Shown here: piece after piece, positions 33,886 through 46,442 of the stretch | Position numbering within the stretch: position 1 is the first letter of the stretch | Layout: the number at the start of each line of letters is the position of its first letter | The notes under the pieces: generated by a model | Database searches by the model: none | What the model was told of the DNA's origin: nothing | What the model saw: only the letters and a program-made list of their open reading frames with translations | Position numbers and translations under genes: made by a program | Source of the DNA: Nephrocerus scutellatus | Lineage: Eukaryota; Arthropoda; Insecta; Diptera; Pipunculidae | DNA: 64,000 bases | Assembly: GCA_947095585.1 (NCBI GenBank) | Contig: OX352762.1 | Coordinates: 43,822,018 to 43,886,017 of the forward strand | Direction: 5' to 3'

Positions 33886-36800
33886 ATGCTGAAGTGCGTG
33901 CAGATAAATCTGCATAAATCCAAGGCAGCAACCGCCAACCTATGCCTGCTCTTTGCAGCCAAAAACTGCGACATAGCTGTCATCCAAGAGCCATGGACCA
34001 AATACGACAAAATTCTGGAAATACCAAACAATATAGGTAAGTTGATTTACAGCAAAGGGAACGAAAGACCAAGGACAGCAATCCTATGTCGCCACTCGTT
34101 CAACATTTACTCTCTAAATCAATTTATTTCCAGAGACCAAGTCGCGATCTCCCTAGAGACGCCCATCAACACCGGAAGCAAGAGCACCATCAATTTTGCC
34201 GCTGCCTACTTCCCGGGAGAAGAAGAAGAGCCCCCTCCGGAAATAACACAGAGCTTTGCAGAATACTGCATAGCTCACAGACAGAGATTCGTGATCGGAT
34301 GCATGCAAATTCTCACCACACAGTCTGGGGAAGCACCGACACAAGCACAAGAGGTGAGCAACTGCTAAACTATTGCTTAACAAAAAATATTATTATAAAT
34401 AATGTGAGGAATGATGCAACCTTCATAAACGCCATCAGGAGAGAGGTACTGGACCTTACCCTGTCAGACGCAGGAACGGCCAGCACGATCCAAAACTGGC
34501 ACGTAATGAAAGAGGCATCATTCTCCGATCACATTACGTTCACATCACGTTTAATATCGAAACACCCCACAGGGTTTAATCTCTAATAAGAACCCCTAAA
34601 CACACTAACTGGCAAGTCTTTCAAGACACACTCAAAGCTAACCTAACAGGCTTCAGTAACCCAATTAGAACAATTGCAGAATTAGATAGCACTGCAAATG
34701 ACCTTACCAGGCAATCATGAATGCCTACCATACAAGCTGCCCCGCAGTACGAGTCAGAGGCACGATAGATGTTCCATGGTGGAACCACGATCTCGAGGCC
34801 AAAAGAAGAGAGGTCAGAAAACTTTTCAACAAGGTTTAGCCTTCAAATAACTGGACGGCCTATCGAACCTCTCTTACTAGATATAACGCTGCACTAAGAA
34901 ACAGCAAAAGGAACAGTTGGAGAGAATTTTGCGAAAGTATTGACAAACTACCAACAGCATGTCGACTACAAAAAGCTCTCTCTCTCAACCATAAAAATCC
35001 ACTCGGATCAATCAAAAAACCAAACGGTGAATTGACATCCAACAGACTAGAAACTCTTGACTGCCTAATAAAAAGTCATTTCCCCAACTGCCGAATACTA
35101 GGCAACCAAGAAGAAAACGAGGACATTAACACAAACCTTTACCTTACCCCCGCGGAAGCTTACAGACGCTCAAACAAAATCTTAACCACTGAAGGAATTC
35201 GATGGGCAGTAAATTCCTTCCCCCTACAAATCCCCAGGAGGAGACGGAATATACCCGATACTCCTACAACGCGGTTCGCACCTATTAGAATCTCTACTCG
35301 TAAAACTCTATAAATCCAGCTATAGCCTCGAATATGTACCAAAGTGCTGGAGAGATGTACGAGTGATTTTCTTACCAAAGGTAGGGAAAAAATCCCCCGA
35401 GGATACAAGGTCATACAGGCCTATCAGCCTTACATCATTTATTCTGAAATCCATGGAAAAAATCTTAGGTCACTACATTAGATCTAATATACTCCAATCA
35501 AATCCACTTAACCCCAGCCAACACGCATATCAAGCTGGGAAATCAACAGAAACAGCACTCCACGAGCTGACCACTGAAATCGAAGATACACTCCGAAGCA
35601 AAGAGATGTTACTATGCGCCTTCATCGACATCCAAGGCGCTTTCGACAACACTAACTTCGAAGTAATTCAAGCACAAGCTAGAACAAGGAGAATAGATTC
35701 CTCTATCATAGGTTGGGTCATGTGCATGCTAAGGGGTAGGAAAATTTGGGCCTCATTTGGTAAAGAAACCATCACAATAGCGGCAACAAGAGGCTGCCCA
35801 CAAGGAGGCGTTCTATCACCACTCTTGTGGCTACTGGTGATGGATCAGTTGCTAGACAGGCTTAAGAACAATCTTATCACAAATATTGGCTATGCGGATG
35901 ATCTAGCCCTATTGCTTTGAGGCAAATTCGAAAGCACGATAACAGAGCGCATGCAATTAGCTCTCAAAATAGTAAACGAATGGTGCCGGGAGCTAGACCT
36001 AAGTGTCAACCCATATAAAATCGTATGCACCGTTTTCACAAAAAGAAGGAGAACAACTCTTCCCGTCCTAAGATTCTAAGGCAAAATACTCCAAATAATG
36101 CTTGAAGCAAAATGGAACTCCCACATATCATACATCACCAACAAAGCTAACAAAGCTTACTTCACTTGCCAACGCATGTTCAGCAAAACGTGGGGAGCAA
36201 ACCCGCAAGTTACTCTATGGCTATACCAAAGCATTATCAGGCCTAGGCTCACTTACGCAGCCCTGATATGGTGGCCAAAAACAGAGCAGTGGAAAACACG
36301 CTCAAAACTCAGTAAAATTAAAAGATTAATATGTCTAATGCAACAGGAGCCATCAAGACTTGCCCAACAGCAGCACTAGAAAAAATACTAGGACTCACAC
36401 CTCTTCACTTACACATCAAAAGTAAAGCGGGAGCAAGAGCCATCTCACTCAAGGTAACCAACCAACTCAAAGTCAATAGACCAGGACATACAAGCATCAT
36501 CACAAAAATCAATTTGGGAAGCGAATTCGTCCTCCAATCAGACTCAATGATAAAAACAACTAATTTCCAAAGGAACTTCTCAGTAAAAGTACCGGACCGT
36601 AATCAAGTTGAAAATATCATAAATAACCTCCCCAATCATGCATCTATCTGGTACACAGATGGATCCAAAACGAACTCAGGAACAGGGGCAGGGGTATTCG
36701 GACCCAGACTTAAATTACGAATACCCCTAAGAAAATCCCCAACCGTTTTCCAGGCAGAAACAACAGCATTAGAAGCCTGCACACTAGAATGTAATGTAAA

Positions 36801-37347
36801 GAGAAATTATAGAAGAACCGAGATCTATATGATCTCCGATAGTCAGGCCGCTTTACTGGCGCTAAAAGGCCCGGTTTTCAATTCAAAAACAACGTGGAGC
36901 TGCTACTGCCACCTAAACAAACTGGCAAAAACCAACAAGGTCAACCTGATGTGGTCCCCAGGCCATTCAGGCATTCATGGGAACGAGGCAGCAGATCTCT
37001 GCGCAATAGCAGGCGCGGAAGAGACCTTCACTGGCCCCGAGCCAAGCATTGCCTTCAGCAAGAGCCACCTCAAAAATAAGATAAAAGAGTGGGCAAACAA
37101 CGCCATCGAGGCTGAATGGGAATCATCAACTACGTTGAAACAAACCAAAAAGCTTCTCAAATACAACATTAAAAATATAAACAAAGCAATCAAGCTAAAC
37201 CGACAAACACTGAGATCCCTTGTCTGGTACATGACAGGACATGGTCCATTTAATGGCCACTTAACAAAAATGGGAAAATCTCAGACAGATCGCTGCCGCT
37301 TTTGCGGCGAGGCAGAGGAGACGCCAGAACACCTACTATTTATATGA
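33886..37347 (+). pseudogene. LINE-J3 ORF2: endonuclease, RT, RNase H
   Basis: Endonuclease frame 33886-34368 starts MLKCVQINLHKSK and has IQEPW; a one-base deletion at about 34303 (GGATGCATGC versus GGATGCGATGC in J1) shifts it just at the catalytic CDAN motif. It retains the 35 bases lost in J1. Further frameshifts occur near 34700 and 35220. 35363-35920 holds FIDIQGAFDN, GCPQGGVLSPLLW and YADDLALL, stopping at the shared TGA. 36331-37347 (338 aa) is RNase H with WYTDGSKTN, ISDSQAALLAL and WSPGHSGIHGNEAADLC. It shares with J1 and J2 the TGA after YADD, the loss of the YLGVVFD box and the frameshift before RNase H. Confidence 0.86.
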
Positions 37348-37542
37348 GAAAAGACTTCGATACCTCAAGGCTCATACAGTTCTATGGCAGAATGCCAGAC
37401 CTATCGACCTGGCGGATATATTGGCATTTATAAAAGGACTAGGCCACCACATAATGTGGTAGACATCTGGGACGCACAATAGACCTTAAGGTCGCAGTGC
37501 ACAAGGCTTCTCAGCCCACCAACAATAACATAACATAACATA

Positions 37543-38945
37543 TATATACCAGCAGCTTGGATGTTATGGTTAAATTCCTGGATTTGAAGAGTCATGACAG
37601 ACTATAGTAGGCTTTATTGGCTTTAAGCAACCGTGCGCATATTTCTGGTTCCAAGCTGTTATCGGCTGCTACAGGTGACCCGAGATAGTTAAAGGATTGC
37701 ACTTCTTCAAATTCGCGCTCCACTATTTGAATTGAGGGACCAATGTTGGATCTTCTACCCGCAGACGTAGCCAACATGTAGTTTGTTTTGCTCTCATTAA
37801 TGTACAGCCCCAAATTTCGTGCCGCCTGATCGATCTGGACTAAAGCTTCCTGTATGGCTCTTCGGTTTCTACCAACGATGTCAATATCGTCTGCGTAAGC
37901 CAGTATCTAAATGGACTTATAGAGAATTGTTCCTCTCGCCGTTACGTCAGAGTCTCGGATTACTTTATCCAACGCCAGATTGAAGAGAATGCAGGCCAGT
38001 CCACCCCCTTGTCGGAGCCCGTTATAGATGTTAAATGGGCTTGATAGTGATCCGGATATTTTTACTTGGCTTTCAACATTGGTCATGGTCAACGGACATA
38101 GTCGTGTCAGTTTATTTGGAATGCCGAATTCTCTCTTGGCTTTATAAAGTTCTACTCTGGCTATGATATCATAGAAGGCTATAAAGTCTATAAAAAGATG
38201 GTGTAGTGAGTTTTGAAACTCTAGAAATTTTTCCATCACCTGCCTAAGGGAGTAAATCTGATCAGATGTTGATTTGCCTGGGATGAAGCCACACTGGTAT
38301 GGACCAATGATCCCTTTAGCGTATGGGGCTATGGATAGAGGAGAATATCTTATACGCGGTACCCAACAACGTTATACCACGATAATTGCTGCAGGTTGTG
38401 ATATCTCCTTTCTTCTGTAGGGACACAGGATTCCTCTTTGGCAGTCTTCTGGCATACTTGCACTATTAGTTCATGAATTGCTTGGTGTATCGCTCTACTA
38501 ACTTCGTCTATGCTTGGTGACGGCAGCATAGTGTGGTCTGCGGTCATTGGTGGAACCTCCCATTCCTCAGTTAGCTGGCCATTAAGCTCATGAAAGTGCT
38601 CTAAGATGCCTTTGAGATCGGCGATCAGATTACCCTCTTTGTCTTTGCAGTGTGTGTTACGCGGTGTATGTTGCGGCATACCGCAGACCCTTTGATAGAA
38701 CTTCCGCACCTGGTGCGGTCCTCGCTCTCTATACTGTTCTAATTCATGGACGAGATTCTTCTCCCAGGCTGCTTTCTTTCGCCGGTGAACTGTTTTTTCA
38801 TATCTTCTGAGCTCTTTATATTCATCTTCGCGGGCACGCGTTCTATGAGATTGTTGCATTGCACGGTACGCAACATTCTTACGTTTAGTCGGTAGCTTAC
38901 ATTCGTCATCGAATATCCGATCTCTACGACTACTGCCTATTTATA
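37543..38945 (-). mobile_element. LINE-C3 ORF2, minus strand (RT and upstream linker)
   Basis: Minus-strand frames: 38859-38350 (169 aa: SHRTRAREDEYKELRRYEKT, AAWEKNLVHELEQYRERGPH, SIDEVSRAIHQAIHELIV) with about 100 bases of RT deleted after AIHQ; then CGFIPGKSTSDQIYSLRQV in broken frames; 38239-37907 (110 aa: HHLFIDFIAFYDIIARVELY, NGLRQGGGLACILFNLALDK); a stop, AYADDIDIVG and 37813-37592 (GLYINESKTNYMLATSAGRR). The element is 5'-truncated at about 38945, as usual for LINEs. Same family as 27606-31240. Confidence 0.85.
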
Positions 38946-38977
38946 CAATACTACAATTACATATGAACATAAAATGT
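38946..38977 (+). repeat. Probable continuation of module M
   Basis: Short AT-rich piece between LINE-C3 and LINE-J4. It resembles the TATATACAATTA stretch of the uninterrupted M copy (13455-13490) and ends with ACATAAAATGT (38967-38977), the J4 target. Confidence 0.5.
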
Positions 38978-39358
38978 CCATCAAGGCTGAATGGGAATCA
39001 TCAAATACGATGAAACAAACCAAAAAGCTTCTCAGATACAACATTAAAAACATAAACAAAGCAATCATGACGGGACATGGCCAATTTAATGGCCACTTAA
39101 CAAAAATGGGGAAATCCCAAACTGATTGCTGCCGCTTTTGTGGCGAGGCAGAGGAGACGCCAGAACACATACTTTTTATATGTGATGCCCTCACCCGAAA
39201 AAACTTCGACACCTCAAGGCTCACACAGTTCTATGGCAGAATGCCAGACCTATCGATCTGGCAGATATATTGACATTCATAAGAGGACTAAGCGACCACA
39301 TATTGTGGTGTTAAGGTCGCAGTGCACAAGGCTTACCAGCCCACCAATAATAATAAAT
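38978..39358 (+). mobile_element. LINE-J4: short 5'-truncated copy
   Basis: 381 bp of the LINE-J 3' end (IKAEWESSNTMKQTKKLL, CCRFCGEAEETPEHILFICD with the complete zinc knuckle, and the CCCACCAATAATAATAAATAC tail). It is flanked by ACATAAAATGT at 38967-38977 and 39359-39369, an 11-bp target duplication. It lacks the J1-J3 truncation of the zinc knuckle, so it comes from an independent retrotransposition event. Confidence 0.9.
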
Positions 39359-39369
39359 ACATAAAATGT

Positions 39370-40312
39370 GCCAAACTAATTTTAAATTACAGTTAAAAAT
39401 TTGGCAAAATATTTTACTGGTTCTGATGTCAAACAGTTTGATTCCCATATAAAAAATGCTACTCGTGGAAAAACTTTTTGCCATGCAATTGAGAATCGAA
39501 AATAATGTTATAAGAGAACTCTTGTAAATCAAATTTTATTTTCTTGTTTTTCTATGTAGCAACACTTCTTTTTCCCACTCATGAAAAATCATACGTTGGT
39601 TAGTTCGTCAGTTCGACATTGGTTTGTTTACGAACGAAGCACATAAGACAAGACAAAGGAAATTAACGTATGAGCAAGCCTTTTTTTAACCTGTTATTTT
39701 GCTTACCAGTTCAGTGAACGAATGAGCAAGTCGTTCTTTTTTACCAGTTTTTTTTGCTAATAAGTTCAATAAACGAATGAGCAAGTCCTTCCTTTTTACA
39801 CTGTTCTTTTGCGAATCAGTTCAGTAAACTAATGAGCATGTCGTTCCTTTTTAAATTGATCTTTTCGGTCATTTCGATTTTTGAGTGATTAGGTCAAAAA
39901 GATTTGGTTAGATCTATTTCGCCCATCACTAGTTCGCAGTGATGTGTTGAAAACAGTGTTGCGCAAACTACACTATTGATATAATGTAATTACTTCGTGA
40001 TAACTATCGTATAAGTTGAAGTTATTAATAATGAGGTTTGAAACGATGTGAATACGGATTTTCTTATTACGTTCATCATTACTGATAATGACATGTTATT
40101 GAACGCAGGTGGTTTGTTTTTTAATGAAGGGATAGAAAATGCAATCAACTCTTCCAATTATTCTCCATTTACTCGAAATTAATTTCTGACCATTTGCGGG
40201 TCGCTCAATTCCATTACGTGCACAAAATCCCGATGCATAACACAAACAAGACTAAAAACAAGAAAATAATTATTTGAATAAAACTTAATTTTAGTTCGTT
40301 TTAAAAACGTGC
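39370..40312 (+). repeat. Module M, third copy, with three 55-bp units
   Basis: Matches 471-897 and 13500-14066. The 55-bp unit occurs at about 39702, 39757 and 39812, one more than in the 471 copy, so the minisatellite varies between copies. The module ends at AGTTCGTTTTAAAAACG, where LINE-C4 begins; R follows at 41953. Confidence 0.75.
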
Positions 40313-41952
40313 TATGCACCCTTCGCGTGCGGGGCAAATTTAAAAACATAAGCCTCATAAACGTTCACTCACCTACATAGGATTCCCCAGATTATGAAAA
40401 AGAAGAATTCTTTGAATCAGTCGAACGGAAACTCCATGCCTGCCCTCAGTATGATGTAAAATTCATTCTGGGGGATATGAATGCTAAAATAGGTAGGGAG
40501 CCAGTATTCATGCAGGCAGTACATTGGCACCCATATCTTACACGAGAACACTAATGACAATGGACAACGAGTCATAGAGATGGCAGCAAGCAATAATCTG
40601 GTCGTTGCGAGTACAAGTTTTGCGCGTAAAAATATCCGCAAAGCCACCTGGGTATCTCCTGATGGCGCCACTCGCAACCAGATAGACCACGTGTTGATAG
40701 ACCCCCGACACAACTCGAACGTGATGACGGTACGAACGGACCGAGGTACCAACGTCGACTCGGACCACTATCTTGTTGGTATGGTGCTCCGACCGCGAAT
40801 TGCATCATCAAGAAAGACAGCATCCGCGAATGAGATTAGAGTCAACACGGCTGCCCTTCGCAACCAAGATACCAGACACAACTACGGTCAAGCGATAGGA
40901 CTCGCCCTAAATGCAGGGAGAGTAAGTCCTGGGACTGAGATGTCAGGCGTTGAAGAGAAATAGACACGCCTTAATAATACTGTCATTAGTACTGCTGACT
41001 CCATATTAGGCAGAGTCGTAGAGATCGAAATGATTGGTTCGATGACGAATGTAAGCTAGCGATTGAACGTAAGAATGTTGCATACCGAGCAATGCAACAA
41101 TCTCATAGAATGCGCGAAGATGAATATAAAGAGCTCAGAAGATATGAAAAAACAGTTCACCGGCGAAAGAAAGCAGCCTGGGAGAAGAATCTCGTCCATG
41201 AACTGGAACAGTACAGAGAGCAAGGACCGCACTAGGCGCGGAAGTTCTACCAAAGGGTCCGCGGTATGACGCAATATACACCGCGTTGCACAAACTGCAA
41301 GGACAAAGAGTACATAGACGAAGTTAGCAGAGCGATAAATCGGCTCAAAAATAATAAGGCCCCGGGATCTGATGGGATTCCAGCGGAACTGATAAAAATA
41401 GGAGACCCCTCATTACACTAAGCAATTCATAAAATAATAGTGCAAGTATGGGAAGAAGAAGTTATGCCAGAAGACTGGCGAAGAGGCATCCTGTGCCCCA
41501 TACATAAGAAGGGAGATATCACAAAATGTAGCAATTATCGTGGTATAACGTTGTTGAGTACCGCGTATAAGATTTTCTCCTCTCTCCTTCAAGACAGAAT
41601 AGCCCCATACGCTAAAGTCATCATTGGTCCATACCAGTGTAGCTTTATCCCATGTAAATCAACAACTGATCAGATTTACACCCTAAGGCAGGTGATGGAA
41701 AAATGTCTAGAGTCTTTTTATAGACTTTAAAGCCGCCTATGATAGCATAGCCAGAGTAGAACTTTATAAAGCCATGAGAGAATTCGGCATCCCAAATAAA
41801 CTGACACGACTATGTAGGTTATAAGCCAAGACCATGACTAATGTTATAAGCCAAGTAAAAATATCCGGATCACTATCAAGCCCATTCAATATCTATAACG
41901 GGCTCCGACAAGGGGATGGACTGGCCTGCGTCCTCTTCAACCTGGCGGATGA
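40313..41952 (+). mobile_element. LINE-C4: endonuclease C-terminus and RT, plus strand
   Basis: Endonuclease: ILGDMNAKIGREPVF near 40470 and frame 40580-40963 (127 aa) with ATWVSPDGATRNQIDHVLI and NVDSDHYLVGMVL (catalytic His region). Linker 41063-41269. RT: NNKAPGSDGIPAELIKIGD, then frame 41440-41730 (VWEEEVMPEDWRRGILCPIH, CSNYRGITLLSTAYKIFSSL, GPYQCSFIPCKSTTDQIYTL), then broken frames to NGLRQGDGLACVLFNLAD at 41950. It is truncated at both ends and inserted exactly between M and R. It shows the RT segment deleted from C1 and C3. Confidence 0.84.
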
Positions 41953-42434
41953 TATTAAACATTTATTTTATTTCAAATAATTATTGTTTATAAATGGGCC
42001 CCGCCGTTTTTGTCACAGGTTTGTAAATTCTACAGGAACAATCACTTTAATCATCAGAATCACTGAAAATAACATTAAGGGCCATATCTTTAGTCATGGA
42101 TATAGTCATATAAATCCACTGTATTCGAACATAGCCTTAACCACTGTTTTAGCCATCGATATAGGTATAAATCCAATAATTCATTTTAAATTCTAGGTTT
42201 AGAAATACAAAAATGGGGATAAATCCGCAATTATCTCTATTTTCGACTATAAATATAATATAAATAAAATTAAATCTATTATTGGCCCAAGAAAAAACGC
42301 ATCCAAGCAACTGTGTAAATTTATTAATGTCTTTTTCTTTAGATTTAAGTAAAAAAAATAGTTTATTTGTGTATACGCGAAAGAAAATAACTTTTTATTA
42401 TTGTCTTGACTGTACTGAGAATCGGCTATTATAT
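41953..42434 (+). repeat. Module R, third copy, first part
   Basis: Begins ATTTTATTTCAAATAATTAT and follows the R consensus to ACTGAGAATCGGCTATTATAT. The frame 41984-42196 (70 aa) keeps GHIFSHGYSHINPLYSNIAL and closes at TAG 42194. GYP-E is inserted at 42435 with duplicated ATAT; R resumes at 49101. Confidence 0.75.
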
Positions 42435-43129
42435 TGTTACGAAATTCAGGCTTTCGAGTTCGTAAAGGATTTTGCAATTAAAACACAACACAAGTTAATT
42501 AATTTACAAATAATGAACAACATTAAAATAAACACAAGTTCACAATTTATAATGATGATTAATTTAAATTTACACAAGAACACTTATGATTCTAGTACTT
42601 CACAATAATTCTCTTAGGTTATAGCTTTATCACTTTACAAGAACTTTTACAACCGCAGTGGTTAAATTTCAAGCAACTAATCATCTTACTTCGGCCTAAC
42701 GCCTCTATTTATACTCAATCATAAGCTTCCGGAAACTTCTCATATTGTAGACAGAAATATCCAGAAAATTGTACCCTTATTCCCTTATTTACAACTAACG
42801 ACACTTATATTTAATGAGTCATCTCCAAAAAATAGACTTTTTTTTCTTTTAACTTTAACTTTTAAACTTTTATTGCCTTCTTTAAACTTCATGTTCAATC
42901 ATGTTCTATTACAAAAACCGGCAAACCGCACAAACCGGTTTTACTACTTGTTTGACCAGTACACAATGATTCAAACTTGCAGGCGGTTACATTTCAAATT
43001 TCAAATAATCTAATAGTGCCTAAAAGTATGCACCAGGAAAGTGCTTATTTTTAGTATGCAGTATTTACATTGGGATTTATCTTAGGATTCTAATTCTATT
43101 ATATGCGCTACTAACTACTTCTCGTAACA
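42435..43129 (-). repeat. GYP-E 3' LTR
   Basis: 695 bp, TG...CA. It contains about 80 bases (42660-42730 region) that the other LTR lacks. Its outer edge carries the ATAT target duplication. Confidence 0.9.
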
Positions 43130-43140
43130 TTACCTCCACC

Positions 43141-44241
43141 TTAATTCTGTTCGTCCCGAACAGATTCAACACTCCTTCTGTTGTTGTACCTTGTCAATCT
43201 GTCAATGTGAACAACTTTCATTTTACATCTGGGGCTTTGTTGAATCCGACATACGACATCATTAATCCTCTTAATGATCTTATAAGGTCCTTCCGAACCC
43301 TGCTGTAGTTTCGGAGATTTACCTTTTCTTCTCTTGGGATTGTAAAGCCAGACCAAATCTCCTTCCTGAAATCCACCACCATTTGCTCGCAGGTCATATC
43401 GCGTTTTCATCCGGTTGCTGGCATCCAATATGTTGCTCCTTACTGCAGCATGAACAGCGGTCATCCTATGCCTTAGATCACTAACGGAGTTCTCTTTTGT
43501 TGTCGGTTCTACTGGTGGAGATCCAAATTTGATGCCGCATGGTAGACGAAGTTCTCTGCCAAATACAATCATTGCTGGAGAGTTTTTAGTTGTGTTGTGG
43601 ACAGCATTACGATAACCCATCATAAACAACGGTATACAACGATCCCATTCATTTTGGTTGGCATTAATTTCTTTTCGCAGATGCTCTTCCAGCGTCCTGT
43701 TGAACCTTTCGACCATTCCGTCTGAGTGTGGATGTAACGGAGTAGTCCTCGTTCTCTTGATGTTGAGTACTTGGCACAACTCTTGAAAGACTAGCGATTC
43801 AAAATTCCGCTCTTGATCGGAATGTAATTCCAGTGGTACTCCAAATCTGCAGATCCAATTGTCCACGAATGCTCTAGCCACCGTGCTAGCTTCCTGGTTT
43901 GCGATGGGATACACTTCTGCCCATTTACTAAAGTAATCAATGCACACGAGTATATAGCGATTTCCATCTCTTGTTTCTGGGAATGCTATGTCCATTGCCA
44001 CCCGCTCAAATGGTGCTCCAACATTGTACTGTTGCATTTTTCCTCTAGTTTTTGGTTGCGGTCCTTTGCTTGCTGCGCACATGTCACACGTTCGACACCA
44101 GTCTTCCACATCTCTACGGCAATTGACCCAATAGAAGCGATTCCTAACTTTATCTAGCCTCTTCTTAACGCCCAAATGTGCTCCTGATGTCCCACTATGT
44201 AATTCTTGCAGGACTTCTTTGACTCGATTCGTTGGTAGCAC
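43141..44241 (-). pseudogene. GYP-E integrase (366-aa open frame)
   Basis: Minus-strand frame from 44241 to the stop at 43141. HHCC zinc-binding domain: LHSGTSGAHLG ... WCRTCDMCAASKG. Core: RVAMDIAFPE (first Asp), ELHSDQERNF (second Asp), SDGMVERFNRTLEEHL (catalytic Glu). The C-terminal part has GDLVWLYNPKRRKGKSPKLQ and GPYKIIKRINDVVCRIQ, the GPY/F-type module common in Gypsy integrases. It is the end of the polyprotein; the purine tract and LTR follow at once. All catalytic residues are present, but the frame is separated from RNase H by a stop at 44264-44266, so it is not translated as part of an intact polyprotein. Confidence 0.87.
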
Positions 44242-44263
44242 AATCTGTTATTTTGTGCTTTGA

Positions 44264-45348
44264 CCATCAGCCGACTTCCATTGCCTTACCAGTAGTCCAT
44301 CTTCCAATTTCAATGACTGCCATTGAGCCCAGTAACTTTTTACTGTAGGACCTATCTGTTGCAATCACGTGCCACTCCGGTCTTTCACCTTGCTCCATCC
44401 ATTGAAATATTGGAGCAATCGAGTCATCACGCGCTTGTTCCTCCCTTAGCTGCTCTTTTGTCCAGCGATATTCGACTTGTAGTCTTATTTGTGCAACTAC
44501 TTCAGAGCACTTCTTGGTTTCTTGCCTTGTACAGTGTTTGCATTGGGGTGCACAAGGTCTTCTGGATAACCCGTCGGCATTATTGTGCAGCATTCCTTTT
44601 CGATGATCTGTTCTAAATGAATATGCCTGGAGTCGTTCGATCCATCTGGCCACTTGACCTTCTGGTTCCCTGAAGTGCATTAACCACTTGAGTGCTGCAT
44701 GGCCAGTTCGAAGTAGAAATTCTTGCCCATATAGGTTTGACGCTACCGACAACAGCTAGCAATTCCCTTCGCGTCACGCAGTAGTTCTTCTCGGGCTTAG
44801 AAAGTGAACGGCTGTAGTACGCTATTACACGCTCCTTTCCTTCTTGATTCTGCGATAGAACCGCTCCTATTCCCGCATTGCTCGCGTCAGTGTCCATTGT
44901 TTTGCTCGCTAGACCATTGGAAATTTTGGTTCTTCTCAGTAAGGCGATGAGGGCTTCGTGCAACATCTGCGAAGTTAGGCACAAACCGTCGATAGTAGAA
45001 GCATAGCCCCAGAAAATTTCGCAGCTCATGTAAATTCCTTGGTACCGGCCATTCGTTAACAGCTTCCAACTTCTTGGGATCCGTGCGCACTCCTTGACTG
45101 GATACAATGTGGCCTAAATAATTCACTTCATTTTTTAAAAGGCTACATTTCGGCAGACTCAACTTTAAACCTGCTGCTTTTATGGTTTCCAGAACTTGCC
45201 GAAGATTGTTCACGTGTTCATTAAATGTACGACCAAAAACAATGATGTCATCCAAATAGACTAGACATGTCTTCCAGCTAAGGCCTAGCAAAACATGTTC
45301 CATCAACCGCTCGAACGTAGCAGGAGCGTTGCATAAACCAAACGGCAT
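44264..45348 (-). pseudogene. GYP-E reverse transcriptase C-terminal half and RNase H
   Basis: Frame 45348-44887 (153 aa) has MPFGLCNAPATFERLMEHV, LVYLDDIIVFG (catalytic YLDD near 45250) and LGHIVSSQGVRTDPKKLEAV. It shifts to 45107-44613 with TMDTDASNAGIGAVLSQNQ (RNase H Asp), VIAYYSRSLSKPEKNYCVTR and RELLAVVGSVK, then 44752-44267 with LRTGHAALKWLMHFREPEG and HRKGMLHNNADGLSRRPC. At least two frameshifts. Confidence 0.86.
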
Positions 45349-46442
45349 TACAGAAAATTAATACAAGCCGTTTCCCGCAGTAAATGTGTCTTCTCCTTGT
45401 CGTTGTCATTAATTGCTACCTGCCAGTATCCGCTTTTCAGATCCAATGTACTAAAGATTTTGGCTTCCGATAAGGTGTCCAACGTGTCGTCTATACGTGG
45501 TAATGGATAACTATCCTTCTTGGTGACATCGTTCAGCTTCCGATAGTCCACACAAAATCTCGTTGAACCATCTTTCTTTTGAACAAGTACCACAGGTGAG
45601 CTCCATGGGCTTTTGGACTTCTCTATTATTCCATCACGTTCCACCTTCCTGAGCAGTGTTTCTGCCTCTTGTTGTTTAGCAAGTGGCAATCGTCTTGGTG
45701 CCTGTCGAATTGGAGTCGCATTTCCTGTATCGATTCGATTTTGTAATATATTGGTTTTACCCATGTCGTCGTCGCTGACAGCAAAAACGTCAGCAAATTG
45801 CTCTAGCACCTGTTCTGCTGCTTGTCGCTGTGATGCTGGAAGATGTTTACATAGCGAACGAATTATCTGCTTCATTTCCAGATCTAGTGGCTTATTCTTT
45901 ACTTTTACAGGCTGACAGTTTGCGATACAACTTACTCCCTGAGTCTTGCCAATGACTGTTCCTTCTCTTATTACCTTCGGTGATGGGCTAACGTTCATTA
46001 TTCTCACTGGTATCTTTGGGTGGAGTTGCACTAAAGTTCTTCCGCATAGCACTCCGTTCTTGTTGAAATTGGTTGGCTCCACTATTCCTACTGTACTGTC
46101 CCCAAGATCACCGTTCACCTTGCCATAGATGATTTTCTCGCACATCGGTGGTATGTCTACTTTTTCTTCAGTGATGATTCTTAGCCCGCCAATCTGGTTG
46201 TCGTTTATTTGCAGGGGTACTTCCACATTACGCCAATTTAACACGTGGTTCTTTAGATTAATGGACTTCTCCTGCTCTGTCATGAAATCCAAGCCCAATA
46301 TGCATTCATCTGTAATCCTGGTAACAATAAACCGATGAGAAAACCGTAATCCTCCAAACATGACACTACAGGAGCACTCTCCTTTAATTGCTGCAGCTTC
46401 ACCTGTCGCCGTCCTCAAATTATAACGAAATACTTTTTCCAC
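45348..46442 (-). pseudogene. GYP-E protease end and reverse transcriptase N-terminal half
   Basis: A 364-aa frame. It begins after the protease flap (TATGEAAAIKGECSCSVMFG, CILGLDFM), passes a linker and reaches RT motifs GIIEKSKSPWSSPVVLVQK, FCVDYRKLNDVTKKD and STLDLKSGYWQVAI (first catalytic Asp). A one-base shift near 45380 and a TAA where CAA is expected separate it from MPFGLCN in the next frame. Confidence 0.87.

Larger units (their letters stand above)
32438..37542 (+). mobile_element. LINE-J3: full-length LOA-like LINE with intact ORF1
   Basis: Same 5' start and 3' tail as J1, same host element, same insertion point and same 12-bp target duplication, 5105 bp. The coincidence of all four means J1 and J3 descend from one insertion copied along with its LINE-C host. 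It is the most complete copy in the window. Confidence 0.88.
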
